Program-made: the position numbers and the translations under genes
Shown here: piece by piece, positions 1 to 6,078 of the stretch
How the letters are laid out: the number at the start of each line of letters is the position of its first letter
Numbering within the stretch: the first letter of the stretch is position 1
Assembly: GCA_013375355.1 (NCBI GenBank)
Contig: JABXJV010000181.1
Location: 1 to 8,496, forward strand
DNA length: 8,496 bases
Source of the DNA: Candidatus Helarchaeota archaeon
GTDB lineage: Archaea; Asgardarchaeota; Lokiarchaeia; Helarchaeales; JABXJV01
Direction: 5' to 3'
The notes under the pieces: generated by a model
What the model saw: only the letters and a program-made list of their open reading frames with translations
What the model was told of the DNA's origin: nothing
Database searches by the model: none

Positions 1-1
1 A

Positions 2-580
2 TACAAGCTTTTTAGAAAAATAATGGAAAAAGGATTTACATTTCAACAAGCTCTTGCATTAATGAATAAAAATCCACCAGAAATACCACAAAAAAAAGAG
101 GAGAATAATGCAGAAGCTACGATAGCAATAATAGGGCACGGATATAATGTCCATGAACCCTTTATCAATATGGATTTGTTAAAGAAACTAAATAAAATGA
201 ATGTAAAAGTAATAACTTTAGAGAATTTACCTACAGATATTTTCAAAAAACAGACTATAATCACAAACACCCTAAAAAATTATTGGGGTAACGAAGAAGA
301 AATTCTGTCTGCTATAAATCATTTATTTACACAAAAACAAATTGACGGAATAATCTTCATTTGTAGTTTTTGTTGCGGTCCTGATTCGTTAATTGATGAA
401 ATAATTACAAGAGATGCAAAAAAAATTAATCTTCCATACATCTGCCTTGTTTTAGATGAACATTCAGGACAAGCAGGGGTTATAACAAGGATTGAAGCAT
501 TTGTAGATATGATAATTCGTAAGAAGAAAACATTGAGATTAGAAAAAATGGAAGAGATAAGGCTAAAAACTCCAGATTAA
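2..580 (+). CDS. Acyl-CoA dehydratase activase-related protein (HgdB/DUF2229-like), C-terminal part
   Basis: This is a 5'-truncated gene. The frame is open to the left edge of the window, with no stop before the first visible ATG at 23, and family members are roughly 300-400 residues, so the true start probably lies upstream. The 192 visible residues hold the C-terminal half of an iron-sulfur protein related to the subunits of 2-hydroxyacyl-CoA dehydratases. A Rossmann-like strand-turn (ATIAIIGHGYN) comes first. A cysteine cluster, FICSFCCGP (Cys at fragment residues 121, 124, 125), follows, then the signature DEHSGQAGVITRIEAF (DEH at 152-154). The next gene carries the same two blocks (PFTCMPE and DEHAGEAGLVTRLEAY), so the two products are paralogs and probably partners. 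By family knowledge such proteins accept electrons from the ATP-driven activator encoded two genes downstream. The substrate is unknown. Family assignment is good; the biochemical role is inferred. Confidence 0.85.
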   Translation, partial: YKLFRKIMEKGFTFQQALALMNKNPPEIPQKKEENNAEATIAIIGHGYNVHEPFINMDLLKKLNKMNVKVITLENLPTDIFKKQTIITNTLKNYWGNEEEILSAINHLFTQKQIDGIIFICSFCCGPDSLIDEIITRDAKKINLPYICLVLDEHSGQAGVITRIEAFVDMIIRKKKTLRLEKMEEIRLKTPD

Positions 581-606
581 CGAATATAAACTAGTGAGTA
601 TATAAA

Positions 607-1722
607 ATGTTAGTGACTTTCCCTCATATGGGCAATTGTTGGCCTGCATTTAAGAGTCTTTGCGAAAATATGGGTGCAGGTGTCTATCTTCCAAATGAAA
701 ATAACACTCAACAGCTAAAAGTAGGATTAAAACATTCTCCTGAATGGGTCTGTTTTCCATTCAAAGTAACACTTTCAAATTTTGTTGAATGCCTTGAGAA
801 TGACGTGAACAAAATAGTAATGGCTACAGACTGTGGACCCTGTAGATTTGGATTTTATTATGCTGTTCAAGAGCGTATCTTAAAAGATTTAGGCTATAAA
901 TTCGATATGTATCATCTCCCTCAAGGAGATCTTTTAACTTTCGAATGGGCCGATTTCCTCAGATCAATTTGTGAAGATAAATCATATGCTACAACTTTAA
1001 ACATCTATAGAACAGCAAGGGTTTATTTAATGAAAAGTCAATTAATTCAAATTGCAGAAAAATTAGAAGGCAAAACTCGTTGTTATGAAAAAAATAAAGG
1101 AGATACAACTAGATGCCTTAAACGTTGCGTTAGAATGATTGACGATGCTAAAACTTACTCCCAATTGAGAAAGACAAGATGGAAAATTAAAGATGAATTC
1201 AGGAAGATTGATCAACAAAAACACAATGGTAAAGCATTAAAAGTAGGTTTAACAGGGGAGATTCAAGTAACTTTGGATCCTTTCGTAAATCATGATATTA
1301 AAAGGAAATTGGGAGAAATGGGATGCGAAGTTCATATGGATTTGAGTCTATATGATTGGATGAAACATAAATTTCATATAAATTTCCATAGAAAATATGT
1401 TGAATATTTAAGTAAAATTCATAAAAAAATCGGGGGAATTCAAATGGATATTGGAGGAGAGGCATACTGGGTTTTAGGGGAATATATAAATTGGGCACAT
1501 AAAGGGTTTGATGGATTTGTACATATATATCCTTTTACTTGTATGCCAGAAATAACAGCAAAATCCATCATTACAAAATGGTATGGAGATGAACGTTTTG
1601 ATCTTCCTCCAGCATTTTTTGGATTTGATGAACATGCCGGAGAAGCTGGTTTAGTTACCCGGCTAGAAGCATATACCGATTTATTAAAAGCAAAAAAGGA
1701 GAAAAGAAATGGTACTCGTTGA
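607..1722 (+). CDS. Acyl-CoA dehydratase activase-related iron-sulfur protein, full length
   Basis: A 371-residue paralog of the preceding gene product, complete here. The N-terminus (LVTFPHMGNCWPAFKSL) and the block CFPFKVTLSNFVECLE (Cys49, Cys62) followed by TDCGPCRFG (Cys76, Cys79) are typical of archaeal and clostridial HgdB/DUF2229-like proteins. In that superfamily these N-terminal cysteines bind iron-sulfur clusters. A helical middle (about 120-205) with Cys159, Cys170 and Cys174 leads to a second Rossmann-like half from about residue 210. That half ends with PFTCMPE (Cys312) and DEHAGEAGLVTRLEAY (DEH 341-343). The gene starts 26 bp after its upstream neighbour, with only a weak GTGAG-like ribosome site, and its last 14 bp overlap the activator gene, implying translational coupling. 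It probably forms the catalytic or electron-accepting component with its paralog. The reaction is not deducible; annotation as a true 2-hydroxyglutaryl-CoA dehydratase would be over-reach. Confidence 0.88.
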   Translation: MLVTFPHMGNCWPAFKSLCENMGAGVYLPNENNTQQLKVGLKHSPEWVCFPFKVTLSNFVECLENDVNKIVMATDCGPCRFGFYYAVQERILKDLGYKFDMYHLPQGDLLTFEWADFLRSICEDKSYATTLNIYRTARVYLMKSQLIQIAEKLEGKTRCYEKNKGDTTRCLKRCVRMIDDAKTYSQLRKTRWKIKDEFRKIDQQKHNGKALKVGLTGEIQVTLDPFVNHDIKRKLGEMGCEVHMDLSLYDWMKHKFHINFHRKYVEYLSKIHKKIGGIQMDIGGEAYWVLGEYINWAHKGFDGFVHIYPFTCMPEITAKSIITKWYGDERFDLPPAFFGFDEHAGEAGLVTRLEAYTDLLKAKKEKRNGTR

Positions 1723-2713
1723 AGAAAAAATATCTGATAAAAAAATATTTGGTGATTTGTACTTAGGAATTGATGTAGGAAGTGTTTCTACAAAATTTGC
1801 AATAATAGATGACAATATGGAGCTGAAATATGCCACTTGGGCAAGATCTAAAGGCTCACCTATTAATTCTATCCAAGAAGGATTTGATGGTTTAAGAAAA
1901 AGTCTATCTGATGATATGGAATCTCGCATAAAAGGAGTGGGAACCACTGGATCTGCAAGATACTTAACAAAAGCACTCGTGGGCGCAGATATTGCTAAAA
2001 CCGAAATTATTGCTCATGCAGTTGCCGCATCTTATTATGTTCCTGATGTTAGAACCATCTTGGAAATTGGAGGTCAAGATAGTAAAGTAATACTACTGAA
2101 GGATGGAATTATAACAGATTTTGCCATGAATTCCATTTGTGCAGCAGGCACTGGTTCATTCCTTGATCATCAAGCACACAGGTTGGGAATACCTATAGAG
2201 GAATTTGGAGAAAGGGCAGGAAAATCAAAAGTAGAAGTAGTAATCGCTGGTAGATGCACTGTTTTCGCGGAATCGGACATGATACACAAACAACAGATGG
2301 GTCATTCTAAAGAAGATATAATAAAAGGACTTTGTGAAGCATTGGTCAGAAATTATTTAAATAATGTTTGTAAGGGGAAGAAATTAGAGCCGCCAATTAC
2401 TTTTCAAGGTGGAGTGGCTGCAAATTCAGGAATCAAAACAGCTTTTGAAAAAGAATTCGGGCATGATATTATAATTCATGATTATTTCCTCACAATGGGC
2501 GCAATAGGGGCTGCAATGTTAGCAAGAGAGCATGTATTAGGTGAAAATATGGTAACCAGTTTTCGAGGATTCAAAGTTAGTGATATGAAATTTACACCAA
2601 AAGCTTTCAATTGTTCTGATTGTCCCAATCAATGCGAAGTAACTTATGTTGAAAAAGATGGTGGAGATATTATTGCTCGTTGGGGTGATAGATGTGGTAA
2701 ATGGACTATGTAG
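1709..2713 (+). CDS. ATP-dependent activator of 2-hydroxyacyl-CoA-dehydratase type (BcrAD/BadFG ATPase family)
   Basis: A 334-residue ASKHA-fold ATPase. The phosphate-1 motif YLGIDVGSVSTKF lies at 18-30, GVGTTGSARY at 77-85, the metal/phosphate-2 motif EIGGQDSKVI at 119-128, and the adenosine motif FQGGVAANSGIKTAF at 232-246. The two cysteines that bridge the [4Fe-4S] cluster between subunits in the HgdC homodimer are present: Cys144 in NSICAAGTG and Cys183 in AGRCTVFAESDMI. By analogy, ATP hydrolysis drives one-electron transfer from this cluster to the partner iron-sulfur protein. Beyond the core (about 275 onward) there is a C-terminal tail with four cysteines, CSDCPNQC (302, 305, 309) and Cys329 in GDRCGKW. 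The tail is absent from minimal HgdC and resembles the linker seen in long fused activases. The ATG follows AAGGAG with 8-nt spacing and overlaps the upstream gene by 14 bp. Confidence 0.92.
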   Translation: MVLVEEKISDKKIFGDLYLGIDVGSVSTKFAIIDDNMELKYATWARSKGSPINSIQEGFDGLRKSLSDDMESRIKGVGTTGSARYLTKALVGADIAKTEIIAHAVAASYYVPDVRTILEIGGQDSKVILLKDGIITDFAMNSICAAGTGSFLDHQAHRLGIPIEEFGERAGKSKVEVVIAGRCTVFAESDMIHKQQMGHSKEDIIKGLCEALVRNYLNNVCKGKKLEPPITFQGGVAANSGIKTAFEKEFGHDIIIHDYFLTMGAIGAAMLAREHVLGENMVTSFRGFKVSDMKFTPKAFNCSDCPNQCEVTYVEKDGGDIIARWGDRCGKWTM

Positions 2714-2721
2714 GTGATAAT

Positions 2722-2907
2722 ATGGCGTATGTTATTAGAAAGACCATAGATGTCCTTATTAATCGCTTTATTTTTGAAGATCGCGTTAGAATTTCGGAAT
2801 TTGTTGATATGATTACCGATAATCTGTATAAAATTCTTCCAAGAAATTTGGTAAAACCTGTTCATGAGATATTAGACGCTTTAGTTGACGAACTCATGTG
2901 GAGCTAG
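2722..2907 (+). CDS. Small hypothetical protein at the end of the activase operon (61 aa)
   Basis: A 61-residue, mostly helical soluble protein that I do not recognise. I chose the ATG at 2722 because AGGTG (2712-2716) sits 5 nt upstream. The in-frame ATG at 2701 lies inside the activator gene and has no ribosome site. The gene begins 8 bp after the activator stop, on the same strand, so it almost certainly belongs to the same transcript. It starts MAYVIRKTIDVLINRF and contains a run of amphipathic helix (RISEFVDMITDNLYKILP) and an acidic end (ALVDELMWS). There are no cysteines, so it is not itself an iron-sulfur carrier. A small accessory, chaperone or regulatory subunit of the neighbouring redox complex is possible, but this rests on position only. 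Confidence 0.7.
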   Translation: MAYVIRKTIDVLINRFIFEDRVRISEFVDMITDNLYKILPRNLVKPVHEILDALVDELMWS

Positions 2908-2935
2908 TAAAAAATTACTATTTTTTAAAAAAAGT

Positions 2936-2962
2936 CAAAAATAATTTAAAGTTATTTTTTTG
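2936..2962 (+). terminator. AT-only hairpin with U-tract after the activase operon
   Basis: AAAAATAA (2937-2944) pairs perfectly with TTATTTTT (2952-2959) across a 7-nt loop, and the right arm runs into seven T. The stem is weak, but the T-run alone would suit archaeal U-tract termination. It lies 29 bp after the stop of the small gene. Confidence 0.4.
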
Positions 2963-3069
2963 GCTCTTCGATATGTTTATTAGGGTCTTTATAGGACAGA
3001 AACTTGTTTAACGAAATTTCATTACTCAAATTCAGAATTTAAAAAATTATTTAAAAGAGGATGATCCAA
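2963..3069 (+). promoter_or_regulatory. Candidate promoter and leader of the Tes-like gene
   Basis: This gap separates the activase operon from the radical-SAM gene and contains no ORF. Two TATA-like boxes can be seen: TTTATAGG near 2989-2996 and TTTAAAAA near 3038-3045. The first would give a leader of about 50 nt. The second would put the start of transcription almost on the start codon. GAGGATGATCC (3057-3067) approximates the archaeal anti-16S complement, with one extra A, and favours the ATG at 3070. Which box is used cannot be told. Confidence 0.3.
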
Positions 3070-4692
3070 ATGGTTACAAATTCTACCATTAAAACCACAA
3101 AAAGCTTATGTCCAGAATGTAAAAAAGTAATTGATGCACAAATATTAGAAGAAAATGGAAAAGTAATGATGCATAAAAATTGTTCTGAACATGGCGATTT
3201 TTCAGATATATTATCCATCAATCCAGCTCACTTTAAATGGAGCCAAAACTTTATGATTGATGGACAAAAACCAGATAAAACATGTACTCCAACAAAAAAA
3301 GGCTGCCCTAATGATTGTGGTGCTTGCCCTAATCATAAATCATCTCCAGCCATTGCAATTGTTGATGTAACGTACCGATGCAATTTAAAATGCCCAATCT
3401 GTTTTGCAAATGCAGAAGCTCGGGGGCTTAATTATGAACCTTCATTCGAAGAATTGATACGAATTTTTAAACATTTTAGAAATATTACGCCTCAACCACC
3501 TGTTTGTGCTATGTATGCTGGTGGTGAACCTACTCTCAGAAACGATCTTCCTGAATTACTAGCTGAATGTATTGATATGGGTTACATGCAATTGCAAGTA
3601 GCTACAAATGGGATAAGACTCTGTAATATCGATTATTTCCAAGAATTAATCGATGCTGGGATGCCAAAAAAGAAAAATAGTATAACTAGGACCGTCGTCT
3701 ATCTTCAATTCGACGGAATTGAACGTGAAACCTACATTAAAACAAGAGGTGCTGATATACTAGATAAAAAATTAAAAGTGATAGAAAACGCAAGAGAGCT
3801 CAATTTTCCAAATATTATTTTAACACCGACTATCGCCAAAGGCGTTAATGATCATGAGGTTACAAACATTCTACAGTTTGCAATTGATAATGTGGATGTA
3901 GTGAATACCATAATGTATCAGCCGATGGCTATATGCGGTAGATTTGAAAAAGAAAAGCTTCATGAAATGAGAATTACCTCTTCACACTTAGCTAAACAAA
4001 TATTGGACTATACAGGCGGAAAATACGGAATGGTCTACCCTTTACCTACAATTTCAGAATTCGCTAAAATCATAGCATGGATGAGCAATGAGGAACCAGT
4101 AGAGTTCACTTGTTCCGCAGATTGTGGCTTTGCTAACTTTTTATTTGTAGACCCAAACACCAAAAAATTAAAAGGCCTCGAAGATTTAATCAATTCAAAG
4201 AAATTTCTTGAAGTTTGTCATAAATGGTATGAGCGAGTTGAAAGAGAAAAGAAATGGGAGCGAGAAGGGAAAAGCCGAAGCATTTTTGACCAAATAAGAA
4301 AACAAATAACTAAGTTTAGAATCTTTGGGGAGATTGGTCAATACATACGACCTCCAAAATTATTAGATATGGAGGATATTTCGCATTGGACTCATATTGT
4401 TAGAAATTTTTGGGACGTTTTAGTTAATACATCATGGGATTCAAGCGCAAATTGGTTGATTGGCGGGAATGTTCTTTTAGTTGGGTTAATGCATTTTCAA
4501 GATTTATATAATTTCGATCTTGAACGAATCAGTAGGTGTCTTGTGCACTATGGATACATTGATCCCGCTACCAATCAAGTTAGACAGATCCCTTTTTGTG
4601 CAATGAATGCCGTACATAGGGAACGAATTGAAGATGAGCTGGAACAAGCTGATAAAATGGTTCAATATATACCTGAAGTCAAATCTAATTAA
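3070..4692 (+). CDS. Radical SAM protein of the tetraether lipid synthase (Tes, MJ0619-like) family
   Basis: A 540-residue radical-SAM enzyme. The N-terminal metal-binding module has Cys14 and Cys17 (LCPEC), Cys38 (NCSEHGDF) and GCPNDCGACPNH (Cys79, 83, 86). The core has the CX3CX2C motif CNLKCPIC (104, 108, 111), GGEP (151-154), VATNGIRL and LQFDGIERETY. Then come PTIAKGVNDHEV, YQPMAICGRFE, CSADCG (348, 352) and the family-typical end MHFQDLYNFDLERISRCLVHY (Cys490) and IPFCAMN (Cys510). These blocks match the MJ0619 family, whose characterised members couple the tails of archaeal diether lipids into tetraethers using several Fe-S clusters and a rubredoxin-like iron. I therefore infer a membrane-lipid role, but a paralog with another substrate cannot be excluded. 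The start at 3070 is preferred to the ATG at 3061, which lies within the ribosome site. The last 17 codons recur downstream as a repeat. Confidence 0.85.
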   Translation: MVTNSTIKTTKSLCPECKKVIDAQILEENGKVMMHKNCSEHGDFSDILSINPAHFKWSQNFMIDGQKPDKTCTPTKKGCPNDCGACPNHKSSPAIAIVDVTYRCNLKCPICFANAEARGLNYEPSFEELIRIFKHFRNITPQPPVCAMYAGGEPTLRNDLPELLAECIDMGYMQLQVATNGIRLCNIDYFQELIDAGMPKKKNSITRTVVYLQFDGIERETYIKTRGADILDKKLKVIENARELNFPNIILTPTIAKGVNDHEVTNILQFAIDNVDVVNTIMYQPMAICGRFEKEKLHEMRITSSHLAKQILDYTGGKYGMVYPLPTISEFAKIIAWMSNEEPVEFTCSADCGFANFLFVDPNTKKLKGLEDLINSKKFLEVCHKWYERVEREKKWEREGKSRSIFDQIRKQITKFRIFGEIGQYIRPPKLLDMEDISHWTHIVRNFWDVLVNTSWDSSANWLIGGNVLLVGLMHFQDLYNFDLERISRCLVHYGYIDPATNQVRQIPFCAMNAVHRERIEDELEQADKMVQYIPEVKSN

Positions 4693-4747
4693 AATTAATT
4701 TTTTATACCCCAATTTTATTTTAATTTTTCTAATATCCCCCATTCGA
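4642..4747 (+). repeat. Repeat copy A: 3' end of the Tes-like gene plus flank
   Basis: First copy of a ~106-bp direct repeat. It covers the last 16 codons of the radical-SAM gene, its stop, and about 55 bp of T-rich flank ending CCCCATTCGA. Copy B begins exactly 720 bp downstream. Over the first ~53 positions A and B differ at one base; the non-coding half has several substitutions and indels. A shorter copy C shares 28 consecutive bases around the stop codon (4674-4701). Confidence 0.9.
4699..4730 (+). terminator. T-rich terminator of the Tes-like gene
   Basis: A run of pyrimidine-rich sequence (TTTTTTATACCCC, then TTTTATTTTAATTTTTC) starts a few bases after the stop. It has no stable hairpin, as expected for archaeal U-tract termination. 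The same T-rich segment is kept in repeat copies B and C. Confidence 0.45.
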
Positions 4748-4802
4748 TCTCAATTCAACAGGTTCAAATCCAGAATCGGACCTAGATGCTATTATTAAAC
4801 CT

Positions 4803-4816
4803 AAAAAAAAGAGAAG
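4803..4816 (-). terminator. Possible U-tract terminator for the minus-strand membrane protein gene
   Basis: Read on the minus strand, CTTCTC followed by eight T lies 17-30 bp past the stop of the membrane protein gene. There is no clear hairpin. Confidence 0.35.
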
Positions 4817-4832
4817 TTGATTTTTAAATAGG

Positions 4833-5234
4833 TTATTCTCGTAGTTGTATATAATAATAGATATAAGGTATTATGAAACCGATGTACCCTGCAATTAAAA
4901 TTATATTTAAAACTATATTAGCGGCTGGTATGGGAAGGCTGGTAAGGGCCCAAATACCGAGTATAATCATGCCTCCCATCCAAAGTATAGCATACTCAGC
5001 ATAGAGTCGTATTTGCTCCCAATCATTTATCATGATTGCTCTGGTTGTAATAATTGCGAAAGCAAAAAGAGATATACCCAAAGATCGACTGAGAGTTGCT
5101 GCAGCTGTAGAATATGGCTGTGTGGCCAGGAAAGTAGCCTCAGGTAAAAATATGTATATAATACCATGGATTATGGCTATAATGATGTTAGCGATCCATA
5201 AAATTTTTAATACCTTAGGAACTTCTATAACCAT
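4833..5234 (-). CDS. Four-helix integral membrane protein of unknown function
   Basis: A 133-residue hydrophobic protein with four predicted membrane segments, at about residues 9-30, 47-68, 80-100 and 105-127, joined by short loops. The loops include PEATFLATQP between helices 1 and 2 and NDWEQIRLYAEY between helices 2 and 3. A strong ribosome site, GGAGGA (minus strand, 5241-5246), stands 6 nt before the ATG, which makes this strand the coding one rather than the shorter plus-strand frame over the same DNA. I do not recognise the family; the layout is shared by several small 4-TM families such as DoxX-like proteins, but no diagnostic residues are visible. The gene lies alone, opposite to its neighbours, between two copies of the Tes-tail repeat, so it may have arrived with the rearrangement that made them. 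Confidence 0.8.
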   Translation of the reverse strand: MVIEVPKVLKILWIANIIIAIIHGIIYIFLPEATFLATQPYSTAAATLSRSLGISLFAFAIITTRAIMINDWEQIRLYAEYAILWMGGMIILGIWALTSLPIPAANIVLNIILIAGYIGFIIPYIYYYIQLRE

Positions 5235-5311
5235 TTTATTTCCTCCATATTTAGTATTTTTATAATTAACCCGATTTTTTTAAAAATTGGTACATAAGAA
5301 TAGGTTTGTGG

Positions 5312-5323
5312 TATTTATAAATA
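5312..5323. promoter_or_regulatory. Palindromic TATA-like box TATTTATAAATA
   Basis: A perfect 12-bp palindrome that reads as an archaeal TATA box on both strands. On the minus strand it would start transcription near 5291 and give the membrane protein gene a leader of about 55 nt that contains its GGAGGA site. A second box, TTATAAAAA (minus, 5257-5265), is too near the start codon to be compatible with that ribosome site. On the plus strand transcription would begin near 5345, inside repeat copy B. Confidence 0.4.
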
Positions 5324-5334
5324 TTAATTCTTAG

Positions 5335-5412
5335 ATGGAAAATATTGATAAAATAGTTGATGAACAAGCTGATAAAATGGTTCAATATGTACCTGAAGTC
5401 AAATCTAATTAA
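5335..5412 (+). pseudogene. Orphan 25-codon tail of the Tes-like gene (within repeat copy B)
   Basis: ATG to TAA encodes 25 residues. The last 16 (EQADKMVQYVPEVKSN) equal the C-terminus of the radical-SAM protein except for one Ile-to-Val change. The preceding nine residues (MENIDKIVD) are only loosely similar to the parent. No ribosome site precedes the ATG, and the only TATA box nearby is too close to give a transcript containing it. It is best read as a gene-tail duplicate left by recombination, not as a working gene. Confidence 0.6.
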
Positions 5413-5468
5413 AAATATTAATATTAAATACCCTAATTTTTTTTACTTTTTCTAATAACCCCATTCGA
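5362..5468 (+). repeat. Repeat copy B: duplicated Tes-gene 3' end and flank
   Basis: Second copy of the repeat, starting exactly 720 bp after copy A and ending at the same CCCCATTCGA motif. The coding-derived half is almost identical to A; the T-rich half is diverged by small indels. The decayed minus-strand gene ends one base beyond it. Confidence 0.9.
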
Positions 5469-5646
5469 CTAGATTGCATATTTTTCTGTCCATTCTTTAG
5501 CCTTTTTCAATCAATCAAAGATTTTTTGGAGTCCATTTAGATGCAGTAGTTTGAGTATCGTCTTTTTTTGGAGATATTTCAATGCATATTATTGCTGAAC
5601 ATACATTTTGACTATCTGATGGTTTACTTAAATCGATATTTGGATG
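5469..5646 (-). pseudogene. Decayed minus-strand gene of unknown function
   Basis: On the minus strand two neighbouring frames together read as one plausible protein. The first runs from 5646 with DLSKPSDSQNV, then CIEISPKKDDTQTTASKWTP, and hits TGA at 5515-5517. Shifting one base at the six-base A homopolymer (plus-strand T, 5522-5527) lets it continue as KWTPKIFDxLKKAKEWTEKY to TAG at 5469-5471, where x is a TGA at 5511-5513 that would be Trp as TGG. One frameshift and one nonsense change therefore explain the loss. No start codon is visible; a stop (5647-5649) bounds the frame upstream, so the 5' part is also gone. The residue pattern looks like real protein, but I do not recognise the family. 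Its end abuts repeat copy B. Confidence 0.4.
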
Positions 5647-5649
5647 CTA

Positions 5650-5754
5650 ATTTTGAAACTGAAAATATAATTAAATTAATGAATAAAAAAGCTAAACTAG
5701 TATCATAGCACGTGAATTTAATAGAATATAATATTGTAATTAAGTTAATGTTTT
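5650..5754. other. Non-coding AT-rich stretch before the toxin-like frame
   Basis: Together with the decayed gene this forms a gap of over 300 bp without an intact gene. A plus-strand frame without a ribosome site (ATG 5619 to TAG 5706, 29 codons) and another ending in TGA at 5781 are open but unconvincing. I see no RNA gene and no clear repeat here. Confidence 0.4.
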
Positions 5755-6078
5755 ATAAAGAAGGTTACAAAGTTAGAACCTGAAAAATACACATCTCCTA
5801 TAAAACACGAAATATTTTTAAAAGAAGAAACTTGGACATCACATATTTTAAAATATCATTGGTATCTCTATGAAAAAAAGAAAGAAATAAAAAATATTAT
5901 TGAAAATCCTGAATTTATTTCACTTTACAGAAAAACTAATTCTTATAATTGTGTCAAAGGAAACCTATTGGTCTCTTATTCATTAGTCTCAAAGAAAAAA
6001 GGGTTTGTTAAATCTATGTTTAAAATCACGAAAAGTTATAAAGATAAATTAAGGAAGTATATTATATGGAGCCATTAA
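5755..6078 (+). pseudogene. BECR-nuclease-like putative toxin with no standard start codon
   Basis: A 107-codon frame in phase to TAA at 6076-6078 that looks fully protein-like but lacks ATG, GTG or TTG near its beginning. The codon where a start is expected is ATA at 5755, followed by KKVTKLEPEKY, which reads like a normal N-terminus. Motifs are HEIFLKEETWTSHILKYH (18-35), a helix with NIIENPEFISLYRK (47-60) and GFVKSMFKITKSY (83-95). This order (H, then W..HI, then a helix with IxNPxxI, then FV..xxxT) recalls the Barnase-EndoU-ColicinE5/D-RelE-like nucleases annotated as PBECR. The last 13 bp overlap a DUF2283-type gene, a layout common for toxin-antitoxin pairs. Either a start ATG has mutated to ATA, leaving a disabled toxin, or ATA is used. 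Fold assignment is from memory of the motif pattern and moderately sure. Confidence 0.55.

Noticed and set aside
2..22. ATG at 23 as the true start of the first gene
   Set aside because: The frame is open through the window edge and the family is much longer, so the gene most likely begins upstream.
4693..4782. A complete tRNA gene ending at the T-loop-like motif
   Set aside because: No D-arm, anticodon arm or matching 5' acceptor strand (something like GTCCGAT) is present in the preceding 90 bases.
4607..4798. Plus-strand 63-codon frame over the end of the Tes-like gene and the T-rich flank
   Set aside because: Overlaps the well-supported radical-SAM gene in another frame and consists largely of translated T-rich flank.
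5032..5265. Plus-strand 77-codon frame opposite the membrane protein
   Set aside because: The minus-strand frame is longer, has GGAGGA at proper spacing and clear membrane helices; the plus frame is its shadow.
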